Shown here in pieces: positions 31,568 through 40,464 of a stretch of 62,772 bases of DNA (within the stretch, counting starts at the first letter, position 1; every line of letters begins with the position of its first letter). The translations under genes were made by a program, and so were the position numbers. Source of the DNA: Flavobacteriales bacterium (GTDB lineage: Bacteria; Bacteroidota; Bacteroidia; Flavobacteriales; CAJXXR01). Where the stretch lies: positions 1 through 62,772 of the forward strand of contig JAOAQX010000012.1 in the NCBI GenBank assembly GCA_025210805.1, given 5' to 3'. The notes beneath the pieces are model-generated. The model saw only the letters and a program-made list of their open reading frames with translations. It made no database searches and was not told the origin of the DNA.

Positions 31568-34250
31568 ATGAGAAAGTTTTTTAAAGCATTTGGAGGAGTT
31601 GTGGCTATATCTGCAACACTCTTTTTTCTTCAAAGTTCTGATGAAAACTTGGTCGCTGAGAACCAAGAGTATTACAAGCAACACCCTCCAATTCCCACTG
31701 AATTTTGGGTGCAAAAAATTAAAACACCTCCCGAAGTTGTAGGGGGGGGGAGAGCACTCCATAGTTCTTTCTGTAGCCTTCGAGCATGATAATCCACTTC
31801 CGCAAATGATACAATTATATGGAAATGATGGAAGTGAATTGGTTCAGTTAAAAGATGATGGAGTTAAGCCAGACAAAAGGGAAGCAGACGGAATTTATTC
31901 TGTTGTATTGCCACAGAGTCCTTCTTCTTTTATTGATCAAATTACGGAACGAGTAAGTTTTGTGAATAATCAAGGGCATATTATTAAATACACAGGGCAT
32001 TCTGGTGAGATGTTGACCAATGAAAGACTTCCTCGTTTTGATTTTCGTGGATTTAACATGTTCCAGAAAGTAAGTTTACACTCTTCTCTTTTGGATGTGC
32101 TAACAGCTTGTCAAGACGGAACAGACATTGCTAAAGAAAAATCCCTTCTGATTACAGAGTTAAAAGTTGTTGAAGATCCTGCAAGAACCTATAATGTGGT
32201 AACAGGTACAGGTGCTCCACAAGGTGCATGGACATTTGGGCAGATGATGAAAAATATTGCAGGAGGTTTTGCTGATGAAGCCAATCCTACACCAGCTGAA
32301 ATTACTAAAGTAAGAGAGTGTATTAAAAGTTGGATAAAAAGTATTGGTTCTCTTAATAATTCGTCAACATTAACGAATGCCACTTATGCTCATATAGTTG
32401 GGCCTTGGATAAAAAAGGCTAATATTTTTAAAAATTATCATATTACTAATGCTTCTGGTGCTTGGGAGGCTCAATGGGATAGTTTTATAACCAAAGATGA
32501 TATTAATGCATTATTAGCCAATGCACCCTTTAAGCTTACGGCAATTGTTAATAGATTAGATTTGCGAGAAAATATGGGCTATTCGAACAGTCCAGTATCT
32601 AATGCAGGGGAAACTCGATTTATCTTTTCATTAGTGCAGACTCTAGATCATCAACCCTTTAAAGCGAGTTTCAACAGTAGTATGAACATCAGCTCAAATA
32701 AAGGTAAACCGCCTTATCAAGAAGATAATAACTGGAATAATGATGTGTTTCAGGCTGAAGATTGGAGAGGTCTAAATGTTATTTTGGAATATAAAAACCC
32801 TTTTGCAAATAGATGCGCAATAAAAGATTTCGCAATCGATTGGAAAAATTTATCAAGTTATACATGGGATCCCACTGATGTCCAGAATGGACTACAAAAG
32901 TATTTGGAAGAATTACAAAGCATTACTGATCAAGTGACGGCTAGAAATGTGATGCCTAATAGAACAAATGGAAGTGCTATTTCTCAAGTGCGTACAAATG
33001 ATAGGTTATTAGGTGATTTTGTTCTAAATTTTTGGGGTCACCATAAGTGGAAGTTAAGACAGTTTGAACTAAATAATAATGGTTATTTGGTAAAAACAAA
33101 ATTAACGAATATGCCTCTGCAATATGATCAACATCCACATGCTATTGCTCAAGGATATAGTAAAAACTATGTTAATTTTCCTAGAAACAGTGTGATAAAA
33201 CCATCTGAAGAAGGCTTTTTAGGAACTTTTTCTGAAGATCATTCTTCTAAGGTAATTGTGGATTGGATTTACGGATTGAACGGAAATACTTCCCATTTGA
33301 CTTCTGTAAAATTTGGTAACCATAGTTTACCTAGTCATTTATTACCTCTTGAAGGAGAAATGAAGCAAGAACTAGGAACTTATTATGGGATAAATTATTG
33401 GGCTCATGATTTTCCTAACAATATATACGATAATGATAACTATAACGGAGCGTCTTCTCTTTCTACTAAGAGAGTAAGGAGGCAGCTGTCTCTCAATTCA
33501 TGTATTGGCTGTCATGGTGCAGAAACCAAAACAACTTTTACAATGATTAAACCACGTGGATATGGTGAGCCAGCTATTTATTGGGGACCAACTCCAAGTG
33601 TAGTTGATGGGCCTGGGCATACAGATACTAGAGAGGAAGGGGGTAATCAATTTGGTGTTATTGTAAACACCCATAGAGGAGAGACACACGATCCTGATCA
33701 CTTTACTGCTGTTCAAAATAGTGTAGAAACAGTACCAACTTATCCTGCGGATTTCTATAGCTCTAATAAAAAAATACCAGTAGTTGCTCCTTTTTTAACT
33801 GGAAGAAATTATAGAGGGAGTAATTATCCATTAGAACGAAGATATGATGATGATAAAGAATTTTACTATCAAAATGATAAAGAGAACTCAGAGGATGAGA
33901 ATGGAAATTTATTACCAATAAGTATAGATGATAAATCAACTAATGGGCTTTTTTATGTAAACGACCCATCAAATGAATATAATACTGAGGAAAATTTCCA
34001 CACGAATTATGTCCATTACCGTGATAATCCAATATGGGGAGGAAGTGACCAACGTATATTTCCTCAATATCACTATGACCGACCTGGTTTTAATGATTTA
34101 GATAGGCGTATGAAGCATCTTTGTAGATTAGCAATTTGTACACAATGTTCTTTCAGTACGCTGTCTGCAAGTGATCCTTGTAGTCCAATTTCTGTATTAC
34201 AAGTGGCAGAAGCAATAAAACATGTTCCACTTCCACAAAGTGGACACTAA
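31568..34250 (+). pseudogene. Secreted single-CxxCH protein, frameshifted at a G9 run
   Basis: Two frames belong to one gene. The first (31568-31789) has a signal peptide-like start (FFKAFGGVVAISATLFFLQ) and is knocked out of frame at the run of nine G at 31742-31750. With eight G it continues as VGGGEHSIVLSVAFEHDNPL into the long frame (ATG 31806 is internal), giving about 893 aa. The joined N-terminus resembles a choice-of-anchor X-type domain (LKDDGVKPDKREADGIYS). Near residue 655 is one c-type heme motif, SCIGCHGAE (CxxCH). The C-terminus holds CTQC. The rest is unrecognised. It may be a sequencing error, a true frameshift or a slippage switch. The gene ends 11 bases before the next. Confidence 0.75.
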
Positions 34251-34261
34251 ACGCTCTTATT

Positions 34262-35971
34262 ATGAGGAATATAAAATACAAGTATTATTTTATTTATATA
34301 CTGTTATTTCCATTTTTCGCTTTTTCTCAATCTTATGATTGGGAAAAAGTAAGCTTGTTAGCTTCACCGCAAACTGAAGCGAATTATTGGGATTCAGATT
34401 CAGATGATGACGGAAATATTTATGTGGTAAACAATTTTTTTCGTCAAGGAAATCTTTTAACTCAAAAGTATGGAGGTTACTTTAGAAACAATATTTATCT
34501 AAAAAAGTATGATGCCGAGTTTAACCTCATTTGGGAGAAAGAAATTGCTCATTCTTTAGAATATAAAGATACAGAAGTTTTTCTCACAACATTGAAGGTT
34601 CAAAATGGTCGAGTTTATTTGAAAATACAATCCAAAGACTCAATTGTCATTCAAGGTGTATTGCATAGTGTGATTTGTGATTATGATGAATATTGCAATA
34701 AAAGTTTTGAAATTGAATTCGATTTAGAGGGATTTTCTAATGAAATTTTAAGAGCAAAAGGACCTGCGAACTATGATGTTGTTTCTAATCATTCAGACTC
34801 AACATCCTTACTTTCCGTGAGAGTAAAAACACCACTGTCTAGCTTTAACCAACCCGAAGATTCTAGTTTTGTTGTTTTTAAGGGAGATACTTTATGGACT
34901 CCGAAAGCAATAAATTACCTCATGAAATATAACAGTTTAAATGACAGTTTATTATGGAGGTATTCCACTTCTTGGATAAATGAAATAGTGATGGATAAAG
35001 ATGGAAATAGTTATCTTTATGAAGTTGAATCTGCTTGGGGTTGGCAAAATTTACGGAAAGTAGATAAAAATGGTAATACACTTTGGATACAGAAAATTAG
35101 AGCAGAAGATCATCCTGTTCAATTACAAAACCTTGTGAATTACACAGCATCTCATATCTCCAAAAGTGGAGATATTGTAAGTACGTATAGATTTCGTAAT
35201 CCAAATGGCTCAGGTATTCCCGGAGGTAATGGTTATCGCGTAATACTCTTTGATGGATTTAATTACAGGACTTTAACAGGGATAGGTGATGAGAATTATA
35301 TAATCGTTGTTTATAAGTCTGATGGTTCTTTCAAATGGGCTAAAATGTCGCAAAGTGAAGGCTATGAAGGGTTATCAGCTATAGAAAGTGATGAAAATGG
35401 AAATACGTTTTTTGCAGGCTACCATTATCATGAGATTTTAGAGGATGAAGACACTATTGTAAATATTGATTATGAGAACGGCAGTGAAATATTATTGATT
35501 TCTTACGATTCCTTAGGTAATTATCTATGGCATAAGTCTGAAGGCGGAACGGGTTTTGATAAAGCAAGTAATTTATTCCGTCATTCAGATGGGGCAATGA
35601 TTTTAGTTGGAGGAGTTCGGTCAAATCCTTGTATTTTCGGGAATATTGAAACAGAACATTCGGGAGGAACAAAGACAGTGTTTGCCAAACTCAAAAAAAT
35701 CCCTTTAAGTGTACCAATTTTAGAGAATAACATCAACTTGAGTATCTATCCCAATCCTACGGAGGGATTGCTATATCTGTCATTTATGGAAGAAGATAGC
35801 TATGATGTATCGGTATTTAATAGTTTAGGGGAGGAGTTGATACAAAAGAGGGTTCAAGGTAATGACTCACAGCTGGATTTATCTACTTTAAGTACTGGAT
35901 CCTATTTTGTAGTAGTAAAAAATACTCAAAATATTCGGGCAAGTCAGCAAGTTATAATAACATATAATTAG
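34262..35971 (+). CDS. T9SS secreted propeller-like protein, tandem copy 1
   Basis: The signal peptide ends FPFFAFSQ and is followed by SYDWEKV. The body has repeated strands such as NIYLKKYDAEFNLIWEKEI, NGNTLWIQKI and IIVVYKSDGSFKWAKM, ending in ISYDSLGNYLWHKSEGG. This is the pattern of a beta-propeller of the SBBP or delta-60 kind. The last ~80 residues are a T9SS sorting domain (LSIYPNPTEGLLYLSF, VFNSLGEELIQKR, TGSYFVVVKN). It is the first of a tandem pair with the gene at 35982; the gap is 10 bp and the two probably form one transcript. Copy number, not function, is what the sequence shows. Confidence 0.75.
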   Translation: MRNIKYKYYFIYILLFPFFAFSQSYDWEKVSLLASPQTEANYWDSDSDDDGNIYVVNNFFRQGNLLTQKYGGYFRNNIYLKKYDAEFNLIWEKEIAHSLEYKDTEVFLTTLKVQNGRVYLKIQSKDSIVIQGVLHSVICDYDEYCNKSFEIEFDLEGFSNEILRAKGPANYDVVSNHSDSTSLLSVRVKTPLSSFNQPEDSSFVVFKGDTLWTPKAINYLMKYNSLNDSLLWRYSTSWINEIVMDKDGNSYLYEVESAWGWQNLRKVDKNGNTLWIQKIRAEDHPVQLQNLVNYTASHISKSGDIVSTYRFRNPNGSGIPGGNGYRVILFDGFNYRTLTGIGDENYIIVVYKSDGSFKWAKMSQSEGYEGLSAIESDENGNTFFAGYHYHEILEDEDTIVNIDYENGSEILLISYDSLGNYLWHKSEGGTGFDKASNLFRHSDGAMILVGGVRSNPCIFGNIETEHSGGTKTVFAKLKKIPLSVPILENNINLSIYPNPTEGLLYLSFMEEDSYDVSVFNSLGEELIQKRVQGNDSQLDLSTLSTGSYFVVVKNTQNIRASQQVIITYN

Positions 35972-35981
35972 GGAACAAGCT

Positions 35982-37670
35982 ATGAAAGTACAAAAAAAAA
36001 TATTTTGTTTTGCTCTTTTACTCACGCTTCCATTTTTCGCTTTTTCTCAATCTTATGATTGGGAAAAAGTGGAAATTATTGAAATTGCTCAAAAAACATT
36101 TTCTCAATCCTATTCTGCAATGGATGAAGATGGTAATTTCTATACGAGTGATAATGCGAGTTATGCTGGAGATTTAAATTCCTGGACTGATGGCGATTAT
36201 CAAAAGAATAATATTTTTATTCGGAAATATGATTCAGAATTTAATTTGATTTGGACAAAAAAAATTGCCAATTCTATTCCTTACAAAACAAATACTTCTA
36301 GACCTACAGCAAGTATTTGGTATGATCAAGGTCTTCTAAAAGTATTCATTACCATTCGTGATTCAATGTATGTAAATAATCAACTTTATAAAACAAATTG
36401 TTTTGATGATGCGTATTGTTGGAAGAAAGTGGAGTTGCAATATGATAAAAGTGGAAATTTGTTGAATACAATCTGGGCAGAAGGATCAGCTAATTTTAGC
36501 TTTGAAACAGTTGGAGATGATCATTTCGATTGGTATGGATTAAATATCTCTACGCCTTATGCTGGCTTTAATATTCCAGATACATGTTATTTGAAATTTA
36601 AAGACGATTCACTAACAACTTATCATTATAATTCTTTTCTTCAAAAATATTCTAAAGGAAATGATAGTCTGTTATGGCGAATTCCTGCAATTTCTATTGA
36701 AAGATTGTTAACAGATGGTTTAGGGAATGTTTATGTCTTTGAAACAGTTTCGAGGTGGGGTTGGAGAACCATAAAAAAAATTGGTGCAGATGGCTCTCTT
36801 ATCTGGGAACGAAAAATTATGGCAACTATTTCACCTTCATTAGATTTATTATCTTTAACTAATGCGAAAATAGCGAAGAATGGAGATATCATTACATTAT
36901 ATAAGACATTCTATAATGGAAATGATAGAAGTGTAACACTCTATGATGGGAACAATTATAGTTACTTATCAGGTTTAGGTAAAGAGAATTTTGTTATAGT
37001 TGTATATAAGCCAAATGGAGATAAAAGGTGGGCTAGGATGTCAAAGAGTAGTGGTTATGAAGGTCTAAGTGGAATAGAGAGTGATGAAGATGCTAATGTA
37101 TATTTTACAGGATATCATTATCACCAAATACTGGACGGAAAAGATACAATTGTGCATATTGATTATAACAACGGCTCAGAGATTTTAGTTATATCTTACG
37201 ATTCCTTGGGTAACTACCGCTGGAGTAAATCTGAGGGAGGATCCGGAAAAGACGCTGGAGGTAATATACATTTAGATAGTATGGGGAATATTATTGTTTT
37301 TGGTTCTGTGGGCTCCAATCCTTGTGTTTTTGGAGATATTGAGACCAGTTTTTCTTTAGGTGCTAAAATGTTTTTCGCCAAACTCAAAAAAATCCCTTTA
37401 AGTGTACCAATTTTAGAAAATAACATCAACTTGAGTATCTATCCCAATCCTACGGAGGGATTGCTATATCTGTCATTTATGGAAGAAGATAGCTATGATG
37501 TATCGGTGTTTAATAGTTTAGGGGAGGAGTTGATAAGAAAGCGGTTTCAAGGTAACGACTTACAGCTGGACTTATCTACTTTAAATGCTGGATCCTATTT
37601 TGTAGTAGTAAAAAACTCTCAAAATATTCAGGCAAGTCAGCAAGTTATAATCACATCAAAAAAGAAATAA
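35982..37670 (+). CDS. T9SS secreted propeller-like protein, tandem copy 2
   Basis: The organisation is the same as in copy 1: signal peptide ending LPFFAFSQ, then SYDWEKV, then strands NIFIRKYDSEFNLIWTKKI, LIWERKIM and IVVYKPNGDKRWARM, then the T9SS domain LSIYPNPTEGLLYLSF. The central ~450 residues have diverged a lot from copy 1. By contrast, 43 bases at the signal peptide (36028-36070) are identical to copy 1, and the ~280 bases at the 3' end are almost identical. The next gene starts 2 bases after the stop, so the three genes are an operon. Confidence 0.75.
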   Translation: MKVQKKIFCFALLLTLPFFAFSQSYDWEKVEIIEIAQKTFSQSYSAMDEDGNFYTSDNASYAGDLNSWTDGDYQKNNIFIRKYDSEFNLIWTKKIANSIPYKTNTSRPTASIWYDQGLLKVFITIRDSMYVNNQLYKTNCFDDAYCWKKVELQYDKSGNLLNTIWAEGSANFSFETVGDDHFDWYGLNISTPYAGFNIPDTCYLKFKDDSLTTYHYNSFLQKYSKGNDSLLWRIPAISIERLLTDGLGNVYVFETVSRWGWRTIKKIGADGSLIWERKIMATISPSLDLLSLTNAKIAKNGDIITLYKTFYNGNDRSVTLYDGNNYSYLSGLGKENFVIVVYKPNGDKRWARMSKSSGYEGLSGIESDEDANVYFTGYHYHQILDGKDTIVHIDYNNGSEILVISYDSLGNYRWSKSEGGSGKDAGGNIHLDSMGNIIVFGSVGSNPCVFGDIETSFSLGAKMFFAKLKKIPLSVPILENNINLSIYPNPTEGLLYLSFMEEDSYDVSVFNSLGEELIRKRFQGNDLQLDLSTLNAGSYFVVVKNSQNIQASQQVIITSKKK

Positions 37671-37672
37671 CT

Positions 37673-38545
37673 ATGAAAAAAATATTAGTCACACTATTTA
37701 TTTTAACTGGAACGCCAATGTTGGCTCAGAGTGAATTAGATTTCGCCAAGGAAAAAGCGTATATTCCTCAGACCAATTATTTTCAGACAGCAAGTTTTCA
37801 AGTAGAAGATCGAGCATTTTTAGAAGTATATGGTACGCATCCTAATTCCACCGTAAGATGCTATAGTAAACCTAGTGGAGGAAAAATGCTTCAAGCGGGA
37901 AAGCTTGATAAGAAAGGACATCTACTTTTAGAGTTCGAAGCAGGTGAAGCGCCTTCTTTTGTACTCAATGAAAAGAATCCAGTTTTGGGAGCTTCCGAAG
38001 GTTCAGGTTTTGTACAATACTTAGATCGTATGGATTTTATCATACAGGATGTACTCTTACTAAAAGAGGGCGAAAAGCTACATTTGAGTTTTCAGTCCTT
38101 AACTAATAACGACCACACTGTGATTTACCGATTAATTAGTCATTCTCCAGATGATGGAGAACAACTGATGGAAGCGTTTACACCAAATGAAAATGAAGAT
38201 TGGGATGCGGTAGATTTTGAAATTGATTTAAAGAAAGAAACTACTTATACTTTTGAAATTTATAGTCAAGGAAAACTCCGTTATCAACGAAAACTTTATG
38301 GAGGGGATAAAATCAAAGAATTTGAAGTCTTTCCTAAAGTGACAAGTAGTGTTGTTCATCTCAAATTCATTGAAGCACTCACAAAAACAAATTACACTTT
38401 GATAGATATTTTTGGAAATCAAAGACTAAATGGAAGAGTCAATGAAATGGAAACGCAGATCGAATTAGGGAACTTGACATCTGGAACCTATTTTCTTAAA
38501 CTGGATAAATTTCCCAATGAAGTAATCCAGATAGAAAAAATATAA
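37673..38545 (+). CDS. Small T9SS cargo protein, unknown function
   Basis: The signal peptide MKKILVTLFILTGTPMLAQ is followed by ~200 residues of predicted beta structure (FLEVYGTHPNSTVRCYS, KKGHLLLEFEAGEAPSFVLN, VIYRLISHSPDDGEQLM) that I do not recognise. The last ~75 residues form a degenerate T9SS sorting domain (EVFPKVTSSVVHLKF, YTLIDIFGNQRLNG, SGTYFLKL). It lies at the end of the operon with the two propeller-like paralogues and may act with them, but only the location says so. No terminator is seen before the rimP promoter. Confidence 0.65.
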   Translation: MKKILVTLFILTGTPMLAQSELDFAKEKAYIPQTNYFQTASFQVEDRAFLEVYGTHPNSTVRCYSKPSGGKMLQAGKLDKKGHLLLEFEAGEAPSFVLNEKNPVLGASEGSGFVQYLDRMDFIIQDVLLLKEGEKLHLSFQSLTNNDHTVIYRLISHSPDDGEQLMEAFTPNENEDWDAVDFEIDLKKETTYTFEIYSQGKLRYQRKLYGGDKIKEFEVFPKVTSSVVHLKFIEALTKTNYTLIDIFGNQRLNGRVNEMETQIELGNLTSGTYFLKLDKFPNEVIQIEKI

Positions 38546-38601
38546 GCGTATAATTTTCAATGTTTTTTTAAGGAAAATCATCGAAACCAAATAAAAATCA
38601 C

Positions 38602-38609
38602 TAATTTTG
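38602..38609 (+). promoter_or_regulatory. Possible -7 box of the rimP-nusA-infB operon
   Basis: TAATTTTG matches TAnnTTTG. A start site just after it would give a leader of about 60 bases that includes the hairpin at 38634-38662. The -33 box is not clear. Confidence 0.4.
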
Positions 38610-38633
38610 TAGCGAAAATTGGTAATGAGCAAG

Positions 38634-38662
38634 AAGAGGGGACAGGCAAGTCCCCTCTTTTT
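38634..38662 (+). promoter_or_regulatory. Leader hairpin before rimP (attenuator-like)
   Basis: AGAGGGGAC (38635-38643) pairs perfectly with GTCCCCTCT (38650-38658) around loop AGGCAA and is followed directly by TTTT. It has the form of an intrinsic terminator but lies inside the presumed leader, 15 bases before the rimP GTG. It could end transcription from the T9SS operon upstream, or attenuate rimP-nusA-infB. Since NusA acts on terminators, autoregulation through this hairpin is a reasonable guess. Confidence 0.6.
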
Positions 38663-38677
38663 ATAAGGCAATCAAAC

Positions 38678-39148
38678 GTGAAGAAAGAGCAGATAGAAAA
38701 TCTTATAGAAGCCTATGTGGAATTATTCCCACACCTGTTTTTGGTAGAGCTCAGAATGAGTCCGAGCAATGCCATAGAAGTCCTTATGGATTCTGATAAA
38801 GGAATCACCATAGGAGAGTGTAAACAACTCAGTCGTAAGATAGAAAACCATGCAGAGGAAAACGAATGGGATATTTCTATTTTAGTTTCTTCACCAGGAA
38901 TTGATTACCCATTGCGATCAGAAAGACAATTTAGAAAAAACCTAAACCGAAAACTGAAAGTACAACTCAAAACCGAGAACAAACCTGTGGAAGGGAATTT
39001 AGTAGCCGTGGAGGAACATCAAATAGTTCTTAAATGGAAAGCGAGAATTCCTAAAGAAATAGGAAAAGGAAAACAAACCGTAGAGATGACCAAAGAAATC
39101 TCTCTAGAAGATATAGATAAAGCAAACGTAGTATTATCTTTCAAATAA
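38678..39148 (+). CDS. rimP: Ribosome maturation factor RimP
   Basis: RimP helps 30S subunit maturation. The N-terminal alpha/beta domain shows ELRMSPSNAIEVLMDSDKG, then the family-typical SSPGIDYPLRSERQFRKN block and a C-terminal SH3-like half (GNLVAVEEHQIVLKWKAR). The length is 156 aa, normal. The start is GTG 38678, 15 bases after the leader hairpin; no in-frame ATG lies nearby that would keep the N-terminus KKEQIENLIEAY. It is the first gene of the conserved rimP-nusA-infB operon. Confidence 0.95.
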   Translation: MKKEQIENLIEAYVELFPHLFLVELRMSPSNAIEVLMDSDKGITIGECKQLSRKIENHAEENEWDISILVSSPGIDYPLRSERQFRKNLNRKLKVQLKTENKPVEGNLVAVEEHQIVLKWKARIPKEIGKGKQTVEMTKEISLEDIDKANVVLSFK

Positions 39149-39156
39149 TCTAAATT

Positions 39157-40386
39157 ATGGATAAAACTTCTTTAATAGATTCTTTTTCAGAGTTTAAAGA
39201 TGACAAAAATATTGACCGAGTAACACTCATGAGTATCCTCGAAGAGGTGTTTCGTTCTATGCTGATCAAAAAGTATGGATCTAGTGATAACTTTGATATT
39301 ATTGTAAATCCTCAGAAAGGAGACCTTGAGATATGGAGAAACCGTATAGTAGTAGAAGACGGAGCGGTGGAAGATCCAAATACAGAAATTCCTTATAGCG
39401 AAGCGATTAGGATAGAGCCTGATTTTGAGATTGATGAAGAAGTATCAGAAGAAGTAAAAATTGAATCTTTTGGAAGAAGAGGAATTATGGCAATGCGTCA
39501 AAACCTAATTTCTCGTATCCAAGAACATGATAACTCAAACCTCTTTAAGCAATATAAAGATATGGTAGGAGAAATCATTACAGGAGAGGTTCACCATATC
39601 CGTAGAAGAGAAATCATTATTTATGATGATGATCACAACGAATTAATCCTTCCAAAAGAAGAGCAAATTCGTTCAGATTATTTCCGAAAAGGAGAAACCG
39701 TACGAGCGATTGTAAAAGAAGTAAAGATTGCAGGAACAAAACCGAGAATTATTCTTTCGAGAACATCAAGTGTATTCTTAGAAAAATTATTCGAACTAGA
39801 AATTCCAGAAATCTTAGATGGACTGATTACCATAAAAGCAGTACAAAGAATTCCTGGAGAAAAAGCAAAAATTGCCGTAGAATCTTATGACGAAAGAATC
39901 GACCCAGTAGGAGCTTGTGTAGGAATGAAAGGATCTAGAATCCACGGAATAGTAAGAGAACTTGGGAACGAGAATATTGATGTAATTAACTACTCTATTA
40001 ACAAAGAGTTGTTCATCAAACGAGCTTTGAGCCCAGCAAAAATAACTTCCATGAATATCAATATGGAAGACCAAAAGGTAGATATTTATCTTAAACCAGA
40101 CCAAGTATCATTGGCAATCGGTAAAAGTGGTAGCAATATCAAACTTGCCGCAGCCATTACAGGTTTTGAGATAGATGTTTATAGAGATATCGAGGATGAA
40201 GATGTATTACTATCTGAATTTAGCGATGAGATTGACGGATGGATTATCGACCAATTCAAAGAAATCGGGTGCGATACTGCCAAGAGTGTACTGGAATTAT
40301 CAGTAGAATTCTTGGTAAATCGAACAGATCTTGAGGAAGAAACCATCATAGAGGTGCAAAATATACTACGTTCTGAATTTGAATAA
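39157..40386 (+). CDS. nusA: Transcription termination/antitermination protein NusA
   Basis: This RNA-polymerase-associated factor affects pausing, termination and antitermination. Features in order are the N-terminal polymerase-binding domain (~1-130), an S1 domain (~135-205, GEIITGEVHHIRRREIIIYD) and two KH domains with signature GACVGMKGSRIHGIVRELG and the later SLAIGKSGSNIKLAAAITG. There are no C-terminal acidic repeats beyond a short tail (~355-409), so the 409-aa length matches Bacteroidota NusA. It starts 8 bases after rimP. Confidence 0.96.
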   Translation: MDKTSLIDSFSEFKDDKNIDRVTLMSILEEVFRSMLIKKYGSSDNFDIIVNPQKGDLEIWRNRIVVEDGAVEDPNTEIPYSEAIRIEPDFEIDEEVSEEVKIESFGRRGIMAMRQNLISRIQEHDNSNLFKQYKDMVGEIITGEVHHIRRREIIIYDDDHNELILPKEEQIRSDYFRKGETVRAIVKEVKIAGTKPRIILSRTSSVFLEKLFELEIPEILDGLITIKAVQRIPGEKAKIAVESYDERIDPVGACVGMKGSRIHGIVRELGNENIDVINYSINKELFIKRALSPAKITSMNINMEDQKVDIYLKPDQVSLAIGKSGSNIKLAAAITGFEIDVYRDIEDEDVLLSEFSDEIDGWIIDQFKEIGCDTAKSVLELSVEFLVNRTDLEEETIIEVQNILRSEFE

Positions 40387-40464
40387 GTATATTTGACAAA
40401 CCCGATCACAAAGCATTTTCAGAGCGAATACCTCTAAATTTAAAGGAAAAAGAAAAAAAGGTTA

